DNA from: Terebella lapidaria
Taxonomy: Eukaryota > Annelida > Polychaeta > Terebellida > Terebellidae
Assembly (NCBI GenBank): GCA_949152475.1
Contig: OX424563.1
Coordinates: 3,507,001 to 3,571,000 of the forward strand
DNA: 64,000 nt
Reading direction: 5' to 3'
The notes under the pieces are model-generated. The model was not told the origin of the DNA. It worked only from the letters and a program-made list of their open reading frames with translations, and searched no databases. Positions 13,493 through 24,530 of this stretch are shown here, piece by piece; the stretch's first letter is position 1; the number at the start of each line of letters is the position of its first letter. A program made the position numbers and the translations under genes.

Positions 13493-16400
13493 CTAGGGAG
13501 TGGTGCCGAGCTTGAGGTCGATCCAGTCAAGGAAGTGCTCCACACGGCAGTAGACTCCGGGGATGCCGGCGGCGCACTCATACCCCCATGAGGTCAGACC
13601 GACCAGCTCGAACAGCCCAGCACTATTCTTCGTCACCAGCGGGCCGCCAGAGTCACCCTACAATCACGCGACACATCTTACAACTAGAAACCGGATGGGA
13701 AATGAACTTCCCACGTGTCGCCATGACATTGTATTGATATCACCAAAGATTTTCTAAACGTATATATGGAAAATCTTTGATATCAAGGAAAGGAGGATGG
13801 TAAACAGAAATCCCGACCGTTATATCGACATATTAATAGAATGCCATCCTTTCATGGTTAAAACTGCAGCTATGCAAATCTTAACAATTGAGGTCAGATA
13901 CATGTAAAGAGCCAGTCGGTATCGTCCACCGGTGTTTATATGGGAATTCTGCTGAGCTCTGGGTCTTTCGGAAAGGCGCTTTTCATGGTCAAATACCACG
14001 AACTTTCGAATCAGTTTGCGGACCCCATGTTCTTTTCGGGTCATAATGTTTGCACGCATCTGTTTCGTGTCGCCCTTGGATCTGACCTAAGGAACCAAGA
14101 CAAAGCTGGTGGCGGCGCGCTGACCTGACAGGTGTCCTCCGTATCGTCCCCTGGCGTCCCGGCACAGATCATGTCCTCAGTGATTAGCCACGTCGGCTCG
14201 ACTGTCCTCATGTGCTCATAACACACCTCGTTCGTGATGGTCGGCATGTTGACAGTCTGCAGGACGTCAGCCGGCGCACCTGGGTATAGATGTATAGAGG
14301 GGGTGGGTAGCGAGAGAGAGAGAGAGAGAGTCTCTAGCTCTAATTGACATAGATATGGTATCCACAATGCGTGTACATATTACTAGTATCTTATTCACAT
14401 AACGTATTGATGGAAGGAAGTTTCAATGCTAACAAAACATAATTCTTTAGTTGTAGCATAGGGGTTACCAACTGCCCCCCCCCCCCCCCCAGTCCCGCTA
14501 ACCCCGTCGTCTCCACGTGGTACTGACTGTTGGGGCGGGTGTTACCCCAGCCGGACGTGGAGCAGTCCGAGGCGTTGTAGGGGTTCCCTGCCTCGGGCGG
14601 GCACACGGCGCCCGTGTAGGTGTTGTAGGTGATGGGGTTGGCCAGCTTGAGCAGACAGATGTCGTTGACGAGGGTGATCGGGCCGTAGTCCTCGTGCATG
14701 ATCAGGTCGCTCACGCGGTGTATGGAGCGGTCCGGATTCTCCAGGTCACTCTCACGTCGGTCGTGCTCGCCCACGGCCAGATACACATTCACCGCCAGTC
14801 TGCGGGTGGTAGCGGGTACTTCCATCACAGGGGACTGGCAAACTGACGCCATAGCACCATTTCGGACTAGATTACAGGCGAAACACGTTAGTTTTAGTGA
14901 CTTTTGCTAGTAACCCCACAGTCCTCTCACGAAGTTGCCCTACGCGACTTTGAGGGTTCGAGACTCAGTCGAAAGTGAAAACTAACGGTGATGAATAAAT
15001 TTGATATTTATCAATAAATTACGTTGTGTGCTTGCTGGTTTTCTATGGTTTCCTGGTAATTATACCCCTACATTTTATATAAACTAGTAATAGTCATGCG
15101 TGTCTCTGCAACCCATGCCATCACTAGCAATATTTTAACTGATCGTCACAGATCGTCTGGATCTTTGAGTTACCGGCAAATAAATTCTATATTGTAAATG
15201 ACTGTGAAAATTAATAAGTAGAGATAACCTACTTTCGACTATGATTTCTGTATACGACACGAATATGTTGGTAAATCATGCACCATTCTTAGCCTATTTT
15301 GAAGATCACATAAGTTGGAAACTTTTCTTTCATCAATTGGTACAAACCCTTTCCCTCGATTTGACACTATACACACCCTGACATAGCTCTAGGCTCTTGT
15401 CTTTTGACTTATTGGTTCTTTGTTTTATTTGTTACTGTTTAGTATTGTGTAATCACCCCCCTCCCCCCCCCCCCCTCCCTTCTTGTAGGCTCTAGCTGTA
15501 CTGACTCGCCCTCGCAGCAGTGAGAAGCTGTGATGATCCAGTCTGGGTTCATGACGGACGCCCCGCAGTAATGATAGGCCCCGCCTTCTGAATTCCGCAT
15601 GGACACCTGACGGAAACACAATGGAATACATGGACATGTCATACTCTAATAATACCATGTATAACCTTAAATGGTCAATATCGTGGTCAAGTTTGGAATA
15701 AAGTATTGTATGGTGTGGCAACATATTAACCTATACATGCTCAATATCGGGTTCTCAAAATATGTTCAATGATCGGAGACGAAACAGTTCAAAATGATGC
15801 CAAAACTTGTATCATATGGACAAATTTGAGATAATATATAAGACATCTATTGCTCGCCTTGAACTCGCCTCATAATAGTGCTCAAGTGATGGTACAAATT
15901 TCACACTGATTATGATTGTATAATGAACATACCGAATTCGAGTTTTTAAAAAAGCTCGGATAACACTGAGTTTTTTTGCTCCTTGTATACGATCTGTTAT
16001 GAGCGCATTCATCACCTCCTTTTCCAAACAAGAAGAAGAAGAAGAAGAATCTGACCTGCCAGGGCCACTCGCCCTTCCTAGCGTCCCAGCCCCCAATGAT
16101 GTCCGTGCCAGGAGCCGGGTTCTCACGGCCGGCGTCAGGGTAAGGCGACGTCCCACAATTCGCTGCCATGGCAACGGCGAAATGGTGCAACCGGTCAGCA
16201 TAGAACTGTTCGCTTATCATGTAATTAAAACTCAACCACATTTGGTGCTAACAGAATGCATATTTTAAATGCAATTTGAATATATTCAGTTTCTTTCTAA
16301 ATACTAATTTCCGGACTCCCATGTGAAGTGTACTCACGGTCCCATTGGTAGCTGGGTTGTTGCCCTGTAATTGACAACATTTAAATTTTCACTGAATGAC

Positions 16401-16796
16401 GGTTCGTCTAGGGCGGCCTCGGTAATACATGAATAAGTGATTTATTATGTTATGATCAATACAACGTACCAGCCGATGGTTTACTTGAATTTACCCTCAG
16501 ATACTCATTATGTCGGGTTATTTTTGTTCGCTTTTAAAATGCTTCATTGGATGCTAATGTGATCGCTTCATGAACTGAGTCTTCACTTGATAAGTTCCCA
16601 TAGCAACATTAAATCTCCAAGATATCTTCATAATTTAATTTAGACATGTACGAAGATCTATCTAATACTATATGCTCGGTTTACAAAAGAAGCTTCGTTA
16701 GGTATTACTGACGAACATTTCCCCAATGCCAGTGAGGACCTTACCAGGGAATGCCCGTGCGAGGGCCACAATAGCGCATACGACTAGCCACCTCAT
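13493..16796 (-). CDS. Secreted trypsin-like serine protease (S1 family), seven exons
   Basis: Exons on the minus strand: 16745-16796, 16338-16364, 16056-16162, 15506-15606, 14528-14799, 14125-14279, 13493-13657. Lengths sum to 879 nt (292 aa plus stop), with GT-AG introns and consistent phases. Exon 1 encodes a signal peptide ([18 protein letters not shown]). Exon 3 carries the zymogen cleavage site ([15 protein letters not shown]). Exon 4 holds the catalytic His (WIITASHCC). Exon 5 holds the catalytic Asp (NDICLLKL). The last exon opens with the catalytic Ser (GDSGGPLV). The residue six before that Ser is Asp (DTCQGDS), the S1-pocket residue of trypsins, so cleavage after Lys/Arg is expected. 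Length is normal for a single-domain secreted protease. A digestive role is an inference from the family and short gene; immune or developmental roles are possible. The donors of exons 4, 5 and 6 begin GTCAG, within sequence that could be read as coding. Poly-C runs and a (GA)n tract lie in introns. Confidence 0.93.
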
Positions 16797-16836
16797 CGTT
16801 CTAGCTGTGAATGTCCCGTGGGCGCAATGGCTCGCC

Positions 16837-16842
16837 AATATA
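16837..16842 (-). promoter_or_regulatory. Possible TATA-like box of the protease gene
   Basis: TATATT on the minus strand about 42-47 nt upstream of the ATG. This would give a very short 5' UTR, as is common for digestive proteases. Weak match; inferred from position only. Confidence 0.3.
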
Positions 16843-18192
16843 GATTTCACGAGCGTTACCCGAACTTATCTAAGATAGTGCTACGGAGGTAGTGAGAGAC
16901 AAACAACTATTAAAATACTGGAGCAAATAGAGCGTTCGACAGTCTTTAGTGCAAGGTAAAGTTTTAAAGTGGCAATACCGATTACGAAATGTTACTACAG
17001 GCTATATGAATTACCCTTTGCGGTTTCCGTATAGTGCCGTAATCTGAACATTATTATTTATTATCTGTATCTTGTCTGAAAATTGTGTGAACAGCTGGAT
17101 AAATTCACAATCGAATACATTCTGCAAATAAAATCAAGGAAGTAAGGTCTGATTTGTTTCAGAAAGGTGTCATGGTAATATTCACATATATAGGTATAAT
17201 ACTTGCATGTTTGCCACAAACTGAACTTTTGGGACTGTGTGTAGCATTATCTTTGTCTTGATCAAACTGGGACATGAGTACTGAACAGCAACCGCTCTTA
17301 TTGTACAAGTGAAGGTACGAAAAGTTATTATGAAAAAGTTATTGTAATCAAATACATTCAAACCAAGCTTTCTGAATCAATGAAATTGAAACCGATCCCC
17401 GATGATTTTTTTTGCCCATAACTTTGATTTGAATCATCAGATCTACTTGGAATCCCAATTTCTTCCAATAGTGAAAATGACTTTTTACCACATGACCCGG
17501 TGTCCAGATTACCATGCGATTTATCTGCTGACATGTATGTAGAATATCAAATGAATATATTGTCGAATTACACACGCTAAGCTGATCACAAATGTTTAGA
17601 ATATATGTTGCCATACACTAACACTGGTTCAATATTACACGGTGTATACACAATGTGGCAGTGTCTCGTTTATTCATGAGTTTGTCTGTCATGTCTATAG
17701 TCACAAGCGATTTGTGTACCATCTATATCCTGCCTCATTCGTTATTGCTGTGATAAAAACTACTGACCAATTTATCCCCAAAAAGAATCAGGTTACATGA
17801 TATTATCGAATTCGTGCAGAACTTGATTATTATCTTTCAGACTAACATAGAAAATGTTATTTTTCAAGACGAACGGAGTGCCTGAAGGACAAAACTTGTC
17901 TAGGTTATCATTTAGTAATAATTTTTTCAATGTTGCAAACAATAAAATATGCTTCAAATTGTTCATCAAATAATTACGAAAAGGGTCGTGTTCCCAAATC
18001 TAATAAATTATTGTTTTCAATATTTCACGGCTGGAGAAAGTCTCGAACAGCTGTTCGGCTCCCACTCGGTATCTATACTATTGCTAGAAAAATAGATTGT
18101 TTTATTTTCCAACATCATATATCAGTATTCAAACATCGACATAGAAGAAGAAATGAAGATGAAAATAGTGATTTGATTTCGAACCAAGCTTT
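16843..18192. other. No gene seen
   Basis: AT-rich spacer between the protease promoter and the retrotransposon. The 88-aa and 106-aa frames in it show no domain or splice support. Confidence 0.45.
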
Positions 18193-18948
18193 TGTGAAGA
18201 ATATCGTTCGATGGCCGATATTAGGCCGAATGTCTGTGATCGTTGTGTAAATCACAAGGCCGGCAGCTACAGTTCAATAATTTATTCGGTCGACAATGTC
18301 CAATGACTCAGACAGTCACATCTAAGGCCGCAAACACACCTACGTCCGGTGATTTCCCTGTCGACAACACTATATCCTAGATACTTAGTCCTTCGAACAA
18401 TTCAACAAATATATAACACAGTTCGATCAACTATAGTCCTCGTGTCAGGCCTTCGCTTTACAATCACGGCCACATTTTGCAACACGTCTACTCCTGAGGA
18501 CATTCACTTCTCAACTTTTAGAGATACTGCAGGGCCGGCAACATGTGTTGTAGACTTTCCCGCCAAATGCATGCGGTGTTGTGATTGGATAGATGTGTGG
18601 TGGTATGAGCTGATGTCACCGGGAAAGTGGGTTTCCCCGGCGCGTGTCAAGACTTGTTATGCTTGTATCTGTGCACGTGATGTGAGCGGTGGGTGTGTCA
18701 TGTTCTATGTTTAGAAGTAGGTGCTTGTAAAGGTCAAGGCCGAAACTAACTGGGTCGCCTGTACTGTATACTGGGCCGAAAGTGCGCGTGAACTGACCTG
18801 TGTTTGTCGATATGGTTCTGGGGTTATTTATGCTTGTGATCGTATAGTCTGTACCTGTCCTGTATGTAAGTTATGTAGAATGTATATGTTGTGATAGGAA
18901 TGTGTAGTGCGCGGGAGGGCGGGCGTCACTGTCGCTAAAATTACTACA
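18193..18948 (-). repeat. 3' LTR of the gypsy element
   Basis: 756 bp, the partner of 30647-31402. An AATAAA on the minus strand at 18281-18286, about 90 bp before the LTR end, is a plausible polyadenylation signal. Confidence 0.95.
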
Positions 18949-18962
18949 TTACACCCCTTCAT
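18949..18962 (-). other. Polypurine tract
   Basis: The minus strand reads ATGAAGGGGTGTAA directly before the 3' LTR. It is short and purine-rich, in the place where plus-strand DNA synthesis is primed in LTR elements. Confidence 0.5.
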
Positions 18963-19511
18963 TAATTCTACGCCCTCGGAATTACCCTCCCCGACCCTAC
19001 CGTCGCGAAAACTAAACAATAAAAAGCTAAGAAGTCCTAAAAGGTCAAACCCCAACATTCACACACACACACCGCGCGAAAATGTGAAAACACTGCATAC
19101 AATAAAAATTCCTAACCGTCAACATAAACGTCATCAGTCAGTCCGTCAATAGTCACTACGATGATACATTTACACATACATGCACTACAACGAATGATGA
19201 GATATGAATGGAATGTATTGAACAAAACTCCTCGACGTTTCATAGTGAAACGGAAACTAATTTAAAGTCTATAAAACTGAAAAAGAAATGTCTGGATTAA
19301 CCTTAACTAAATTACATGAATAACAACGTGACCAGGATGATATTATTATTTACAACTATTTACATATATATGCTATTTATGGCCGACATAATAAGAGGCC
19401 GACATGTCAATAGGCCATCGTTACCAGGATTTTCCCAGTCACTTCTTCCTAGCGGGCCGACACAATCAGGGCCGACAGTTCTCCCTTGAACAAATTCTGG
19501 GCCGAAAACAC
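18963..19511. other. Non-coding segment before the 3' LTR
   Basis: About 550 bp between the coiled-coil ORF stop and the polypurine tract. It contains an (AC)n stretch near 19060 and no supported frame. Confidence 0.4.
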
Positions 19512-19967
19512 TCACTCCCTCTGACCACGCTTGCTGGGAGGAGGAGGTGGTGGTGCCGGCGACGCCTGCCGCATAAGTTGCTGTTGTTCGTCCGGCGGCA
19601 GGCGGGGCAGGATTGAGACGATGGTGGCGAGCAGATCGCCCGGGATGGTGGGGCCCGAGTCGCTCTGCGTCGCGGCCGAAACGGTTGAAGTCGAAACTGG
19701 GGCCGACTGCTCTAAGTGTGTTACTTGTGCACGAAGCCGCTCGGTCTCTTGCCGTAACTCTCCGTTCTCGGTTTCCAACCGCTGTAGACGCCGACGCAGG
19801 TGGTCGGTTTCTTCCTCAAGCCGATCAGGGAAGGTCGGTAGATGCCGCTCGTGGAGGACACCCATTCCAAAACCGACTGAGAGGCCGTTAAACTCTGCCT
19901 GCCGAATGTGTTGATCCATGGCCTCCAGATAATACCGGCGGATCTCACGGAAATGCTGGCTCGCCAT
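19512..19967 (-). CDS. Coiled-coil ORF (151 aa) of the gypsy element
   Basis: Starts MASQHFREIRRYYLEAMDQH. The middle is a clear coiled coil of about 45 residues (LEEETDHLRRRLQRLETENG and on), followed by a Ser/Thr linker and a poly-Pro tail ending KRGQRE. No catalytic motif. Third extra frame of the element after the 71-aa and 665-aa ORFs. It may act in self-association; that is inference from the coiled coil only. Confidence 0.5.
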   Translation of the reverse strand: MASQHFREIRRYYLEAMDQHIRQAEFNGLSVGFGMGVLHERHLPTFPDRLEEETDHLRRRLQRLETENGELRQETERLRAQVTHLEQSAPVSTSTVSAATQSDSGPTIPGDLLATIVSILPRLPPDEQQQLMRQASPAPPPPPPSKRGQRE

Positions 19968-20026
19968 GTCGTCGGCACGGGCCAGGAACAGAGTGGGAAG
20001 ATGGTCGCTCTTCCGGGCCGGAAGGA

Positions 20027-22024
20027 TCAGTGGATCCGCGTTGTGGGCTGCCTGGCCAATATGGGACGTCCAATACTCCTCATGAAGACGGGGTTGTGGG
20101 GAAGCTGGTTTGCCTCCCGACTCCTAAGAGGGTTAACTAAGTCCGGGTTCTGCCCCGGGAGGGCTTGTAGGCCGGGTAACATCCTGGTTAGAAGCCGAGT
20201 CCCATGCTGCCGAACAAATTGTAAATCGGCTGAAAACTCTCCTGATCCGTGTAGCGGAAATCGCTCATCCACGTCTCTGTGGAGGGGTTCTAGCGACTCA
20301 GGCTGGTCGTACTGAAGTGGCGGCCGATCCGCGGCCGAATCTTTGGTGATAACTGTCCGTGTTACCTCCTTACTGCCGTCAAGATACGGAGGTTCATCCG
20401 TCTGTAGGACCATCTGTCCTGACAGTGGAGGCGAATCCTCGCGGTCACTGACCGAAGCCGAAACTAAGTCCTGTGGGACTTCCTCTTCGGCTAGCTGTAA
20501 AGGTGGAGGTGAGTCCTGCGACTGGGCCGCTACCTCCTTCCTATCAGTTTCCTGATCCTCGGAATGTTGGGCCGACAAAGGAGGAAATTCCTCCGGTGGA
20601 GGAACCAAGCCCTCCCTCACCCGATAATCAGTCACATTAGTTGCAGTAGGCCGTTCTACCACAATTTTCCAGGGAATAATGTCCGAAGGCCGTGTCTGCG
20701 CCTGGGTCGTCACAGGAGTGGACGGAGCCGACGATTTCGAAACTACCGGGCCGGTAGACTTGATCGCGTCCGTCTGGTATGCGATGGGCCGGGTGAAAAA
20801 GATGGTGCTGGGCCGACGTACATTCACCCAGCGGTTCATAGCCTGGATGTCGTTGGTCATCCTGGCTAGCCGATCCTCCTCTGCTCGAGTAGTAGGCCGA
20901 ATGTATTCGATGCGCCGGAGCACTTGCCGAACCTCCGGAGCCAAATTTGGCGGGTATTGTTCAAACAGCTCGGGAGCCATATGCCATATTCCATAAGTCA
21001 ATACCCGGTCGACATCCCTCTGGAATATGGGAATGTTTGCTGGAAAACGGGGTGGCCGATAATTCGGGCTGGGCTGAATGTCTACGCGACACCGTAGCGC
21101 AAACCGTTGCAGCATAGAGCCGGAAGCGTTCAGTCGTCCTTTGTCGAAAAGCGGAAGAGTGCCGATATGAGTTCGAGTCGCCTCACACAGATGTCGAACC
21201 ATATCCTCAGATGTGAGGGTGAAGTAATGGTCCTTGGCCGGACAGACGAAGTACCGCAACAGCGGAAAGTGGTAGGCCAGGACGTGGCCGTCCAGGTCCG
21301 AGGCCGAACAGACGAAGTACCGCAACAGCGGAAAGTGGTAGGCCAGGACGTGGCCGTCCAGGTCCGAGGCCGAACGAAAAGGACCACGGCGTGGTACCGT
21401 GGGCCATGCCCTACTCTCCTCATCGTCCTCCTCGCCGATACAAAAAGGGCACAAGTACCGGCCGTCCTCCTCCCGTAGTGGCGACAGGGTCACCAAGTTC
21501 CCTTCTGTTAACCGAGAAGGTGCGCCGAAGTTGTGTTCGTGCGCGTAGCCGTCATGTCGATTTCTATGCCGAAACGGGATATCACTCCAGCAGATCGGCT
21601 GAGCGCCGTATGGAGTGATTGGGGCCGGAACGAGGGACATCAGTTCCTCTATCTGTCGCCGATAAGCTGATGCGCGTGTCACAGGGCCGGAACTGGTGCG
21701 TCGCGAACTCCTCGCAGACGAGTGTGGACTCCTGCCGGACGAGGAACTTACTGACGATGCCGAAGAATGTGCCGGTGATGTCACAACACGGGGCCGAACT
21801 ACTGGTGTTGATGGGGCCGGAGATGCTGGAGCAGGCTCGATTGGCGTCATCACCTGCTGAGCGGGAGCCGACTTTGCCGAACTGGCAGCTTCCGCCGCGC
21901 GTTGAGCCTCCAAGGCTCGACGGACGATTTCTCTGCCTTCCTCCAACTGCCGAAAACGTTCCGGGTCGTCCTCTGAGGTCGGACTCGGGGTGTGCCGGGC
22001 GCCGCGTTGCGCTAATCTCGCCAT
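20027..22024 (-). CDS. Large extra ORF (665 aa) between pol and the 3' LTR
   Basis: The start is the ATG at 22022-22024 (MARLAQRG). Codons further upstream are SINE tail (poly-Lys) and are not native. The N-terminal third is Ala/Ser/Pro-rich and disordered. The middle carries Cys/His-rich motifs (YLCPFC, HVLAYHFPLLRYFVC, VRHLCEATRTH) that could bind zinc. The C-terminal part is acidic and Pro-rich. There is no signal peptide, membrane segment or fusion motif, so it does not look like an envelope protein. A 22-residue segment is repeated in tandem (21242-21373). The protein is not recognised. Its uninterrupted length argues that it is under selection in the active family. Confidence 0.6.
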   Translation of the reverse strand: MARLAQRGARHTPSPTSEDDPERFRQLEEGREIVRRALEAQRAAEAASSAKSAPAQQVMTPIEPAPASPAPSTPVVRPRVVTSPAHSSASSVSSSSGRSPHSSARSSRRTSSGPVTRASAYRRQIEELMSLVPAPITPYGAQPICWSDIPFRHRNRHDGYAHEHNFGAPSRLTEGNLVTLSPLREEDGRYLCPFCIGEEDDEESRAWPTVPRRGPFRSASDLDGHVLAYHFPLLRYFVCSASDLDGHVLAYHFPLLRYFVCPAKDHYFTLTSEDMVRHLCEATRTHIGTLPLFDKGRLNASGSMLQRFALRCRVDIQPSPNYRPPRFPANIPIFQRDVDRVLTYGIWHMAPELFEQYPPNLAPEVRQVLRRIEYIRPTTRAEEDRLARMTNDIQAMNRWVNVRRPSTIFFTRPIAYQTDAIKSTGPVVSKSSAPSTPVTTQAQTRPSDIIPWKIVVERPTATNVTDYRVREGLVPPPEEFPPLSAQHSEDQETDRKEVAAQSQDSPPPLQLAEEEVPQDLVSASVSDREDSPPLSGQMVLQTDEPPYLDGSKEVTRTVITKDSAADRPPLQYDQPESLEPLHRDVDERFPLHGSGEFSADLQFVRQHGTRLLTRMLPGLQALPGQNPDLVNPLRSREANQLPHNPVFMRSIGRPILARQPTTRIH
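21242..21373 (-). repeat. In-frame 66-bp tandem duplication in the extra ORF
   Basis: 21242-21307 and 21308-21373 appear identical. Each encodes 22 residues (SASDLDGHVLAYHFPLLRYF plus VC). The exact match means the duplication is recent, and it keeps the frame. It duplicates a His/Cys-containing segment. Confidence 0.9.
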
Positions 22025-22032
22025 GATTTCAT

Positions 22033-22521
22033 TTTTTTTTTTTTTTAAAATATTTTTGTTGGGCGAACCCATTTTTGTGTATATGCAGTGCAACTTAATT
22101 ATATGGTGTGATATATTTACAACTGTGGAGTTCCATTCCGGTTTGGGACTGCATGACAGGGCTATGTCACACGCTTCCTATCATACCGTTCATGGACCTG
22201 GCATGGGGGTGTCCCTACCAGACCATGAAGCTATCCTGGTGTCAACCAGGCCCGGTGAACATAGCACCTGCGGACCCTATGGTGTAATCATCCCCATTCC
22301 TGAGTCATACCACCAGGAAGTCCCCCAATATCGTACTCGTAGGTGAGTAACTCACGGCTGAGTGGTCAGCCTACCCATTGAGCCCACAGCACACCCATCC
22401 TGGGTGGGGATCGGCCATGATAAATCCCTCGGTCACCGATGGGATTCGAACTCACGACCTCCCGGCTTTGAATCCTGCAGCTTAACCACTGCGCTACAGG
22501 GGCCGGTTTCATAGCGTGGCT
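22033..22521 (-). mobile_element. tRNA-derived SINE nested in the gypsy element
   Basis: Minus strand. The head is tRNA-like with an A box (TAGCGCAGTGG) and a B box (GAGTTCGAATCC) at about 22436-22508. A longer non-tRNA body follows, then an A tail seen as a T run at 22032-22046. The 10-bp direct repeat ATGATTTCAT lies on both sides (22023-22032 and 22522-22531) and is the target duplication. A 15-bp word TTTCATAGCGTGGCT occurs twice next to the 5' end, so the exact 5' boundary is uncertain by about 15 bp. The tRNA-like part has no acceptor stem context of a functional tRNA gene. Confidence 0.85.
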
Positions 22522-22545
22522 ATGATTTCATAGCGTGGCTGTTTG

Positions 22546-22761
22546 TTACTGCCGGAAGCCGGAAGCCGAACTTGTCTGTTCCGAACTGGGTTCGGGGCCG
22601 ATAGCGGACATTTCATCGTCCGTCAACACGATGGGGTTGTCTTGTTCATCACCTCGTTCGACAACCTCGACCGTCAATTTAGTCCCGTCAAATTTGATGG
22701 AACGAGGCCGATTATCAGCAGAGCCGTCACTGTCTTTTCCATCACTTGGCTTATCCGCCAT
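22546..22761 (-). CDS. Small acidic ORF (71 aa) of the gypsy element
   Basis: It starts in a strong context (GCCATGGCG). The sequence is acidic and mostly polar (MADKPSDGKDSDGSADN, later VLTDDEMSAIGPEPSSEQ). It ends about 25 bp before the SINE insertion, and the 665-aa ORF starts right after the SINE; without the SINE the two would be about 35 bp apart. No known domain. Confidence 0.45.
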   Translation of the reverse strand: MADKPSDGKDSDGSADNRPRSIKFDGTKLTVEVVERGDEQDNPIVLTDDEMSAIGPEPSSEQTSSASGFRQ

Positions 22762-24187
22762 GGCGGAAGCCGCAACACAAATGTCACTTCAAAACAGCTA
22801 GGCCGACCGTGATTTTTATTATCCCCAATATCCGACAACTATTCACAACCTTCACCAGTTCAATGTCATTGAATGCCACGTAAGTATCCGATAAGTGTTC
22901 CGAATCAATACAAAGTTTTTCTCCGTATTAATCGAGCTCCTGCTGCTTCAGAAGCTCAGACGCAAATGACCTACTTGCCGTTAATTTCCACTGCCGTACA
23001 CTGAGATGCTTATCTGTATCCCAATTCCACGAATCGGGCCGAGGGGCGCTCTCTGCCGATATACAAAAACGTCTTTACGCTATATATCATTGTTCCAAGC
23101 GTATCTGCAGCAAGGCGGGCCGTTGTCAGGGAAACGCAGGTCGATCTCTCTCTGACCTATTTGGGTCAGTCCATTACGACAGTAGGGGGGTCCTCACACT
23201 GTCCATTTTTCCGAATATCCAGCAGCCGTCCCCTGGACTACACGTTCCGATACATTGTTTATCTGTGCTAACGACTGTTCAAATTACTGGTCTCTTTTTG
23301 CCCGACGACTCACTATTGTTTATCAGGGAAGATTTCATGAGGGTGCTGTAAACAGTTTAAATGTTAATTTGCGCTCGTGCGTTCCTTGTGACCTGTTACT
23401 TTGATCGTTCCTTTTCTCCATAAGTTAGCGCACAATAAACTAACGGCCGAATTGCTGTCTAGCAGACGACACACAGTTATTAAAGGCTGAGACATTAATG
23501 TCAATCACTCACAGGGGCAGACTTCGTTCCATTCATTTTCAGCCAGTTCACAAGACAACGGGGCCGCTAATATTGTCGGGGTCGAAATTGCAATGAGCTG
23601 GGTCGGTCACACCGTGGCGCTTTGAGTATTTACATGATGAATTTGATGACAGACCGCATCTTGGTATGATAGCTATTTAGTGACTGGTTCCCGTACCACT
23701 GGGCCGTTCCTCCGAATGTTACATGGAGTGAGTAGAGGCTCTTTCGACGCATACTCCGGAACGAATCACACTACCACCTCTTCGACAACTAAATGGCCTT
23801 ACTCACGGCATGACTGGAATTATTATCCTCTTCGGCTGGCACATGGATTGAATCTGACATGATAACTTTAGTTAGTGCGTAACACACGCGGAACAATGGC
23901 ATATATTATACGGGGTCGAAACACATATCATAATGCAAACAATTTTTCACCGATATCGTAATTATAATATCATATCAAGTATGTATATATCAAATTTGCC
24001 TCACTGACATCTGTACATATTAAATACATATATTGTTATTGTAATATATTATATTATTATGGGAAAGACATGATATCATAGTCCATTAGACATGCATTAT
24101 TTCATCATCAATGGCATCAATCAGATAACAAGGCCGGGGTTATCTGTAGCGGGCCGGTCTGCGTGCGTTGCGTTTGGGTCGACTTGG
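22762..24187. other. Non-coding interior of the gypsy element
   Basis: About 1.4 kb between the pol end and the 71-aa ORF. It has only short frames and no retroelement motif. It may hold splice or regulatory signals for the downstream ORFs. Confidence 0.4.
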
Positions 24188-24530
24188 TCATGCAGGCGGG
24201 GGCGTAGCCTCGCTTGTCTCGGGGTCGGATGATATCACAGGCTTTTGCCTGCGTGTCTTGCGTGCCGGTTTTGGTGTGTCGGAACTTGATCTGCGTGATC
24301 TTTTCCGTTGCCGATGACGACTTGAGCCGGATGAAGTTGGAGATCGCGATTTACGATCTTGGGCCCCTGTAGAGTCAGACTCAGCTGTTTGGTCTGAATC
24401 AGTATGCCGATCTTGTACTGTGACCTCCCAGGGGTAGTAAAACTCCTTGAGAAGTCCCATGGGGTTGGGCGACTGTTCTGAGCCGGACTTGCTTGACGAC
24501 GTCGAAGATCGTACAGGGTCGGAATAGATG
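24188..24530 (-). CDS. RS-rich C-terminal tail in an alternative frame
   Basis: The frame is -1 relative to integrase and is open from 24667 to 24188. From about 24530 it reads an Arg/Ser/Lys-rich tail (RKSRSPTSSGSSRHRQRKRS, then SSDTPKPARKTRRQKP) ending SEATPPPA. Composition favours it over the integrase frame. It could be the true integrase tail shifted by an indel near 24530, or a short overlapping ORF. Not resolved. Confidence 0.35.

Noticed and set aside
14517..14846. 109-aa plus-strand ORF
   Set aside because: Antisense shadow of GC-rich trypsin exon 5.
18349..18714. 121-aa ORF, also at 30803-31168
   Set aside because: Lies within both LTRs on the strand opposite to the element and has no domain.
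22025..22093. Upstream extension of the 665-aa ORF with poly-Lys
   Set aside because: These codons are the SINE body and A tail in frame by chance; the native start is at 22024.
22436..22508. tRNA gene (A and B boxes, minus strand)
   Set aside because: It is the head of a SINE with an A tail and target duplication; not a stand-alone tRNA.
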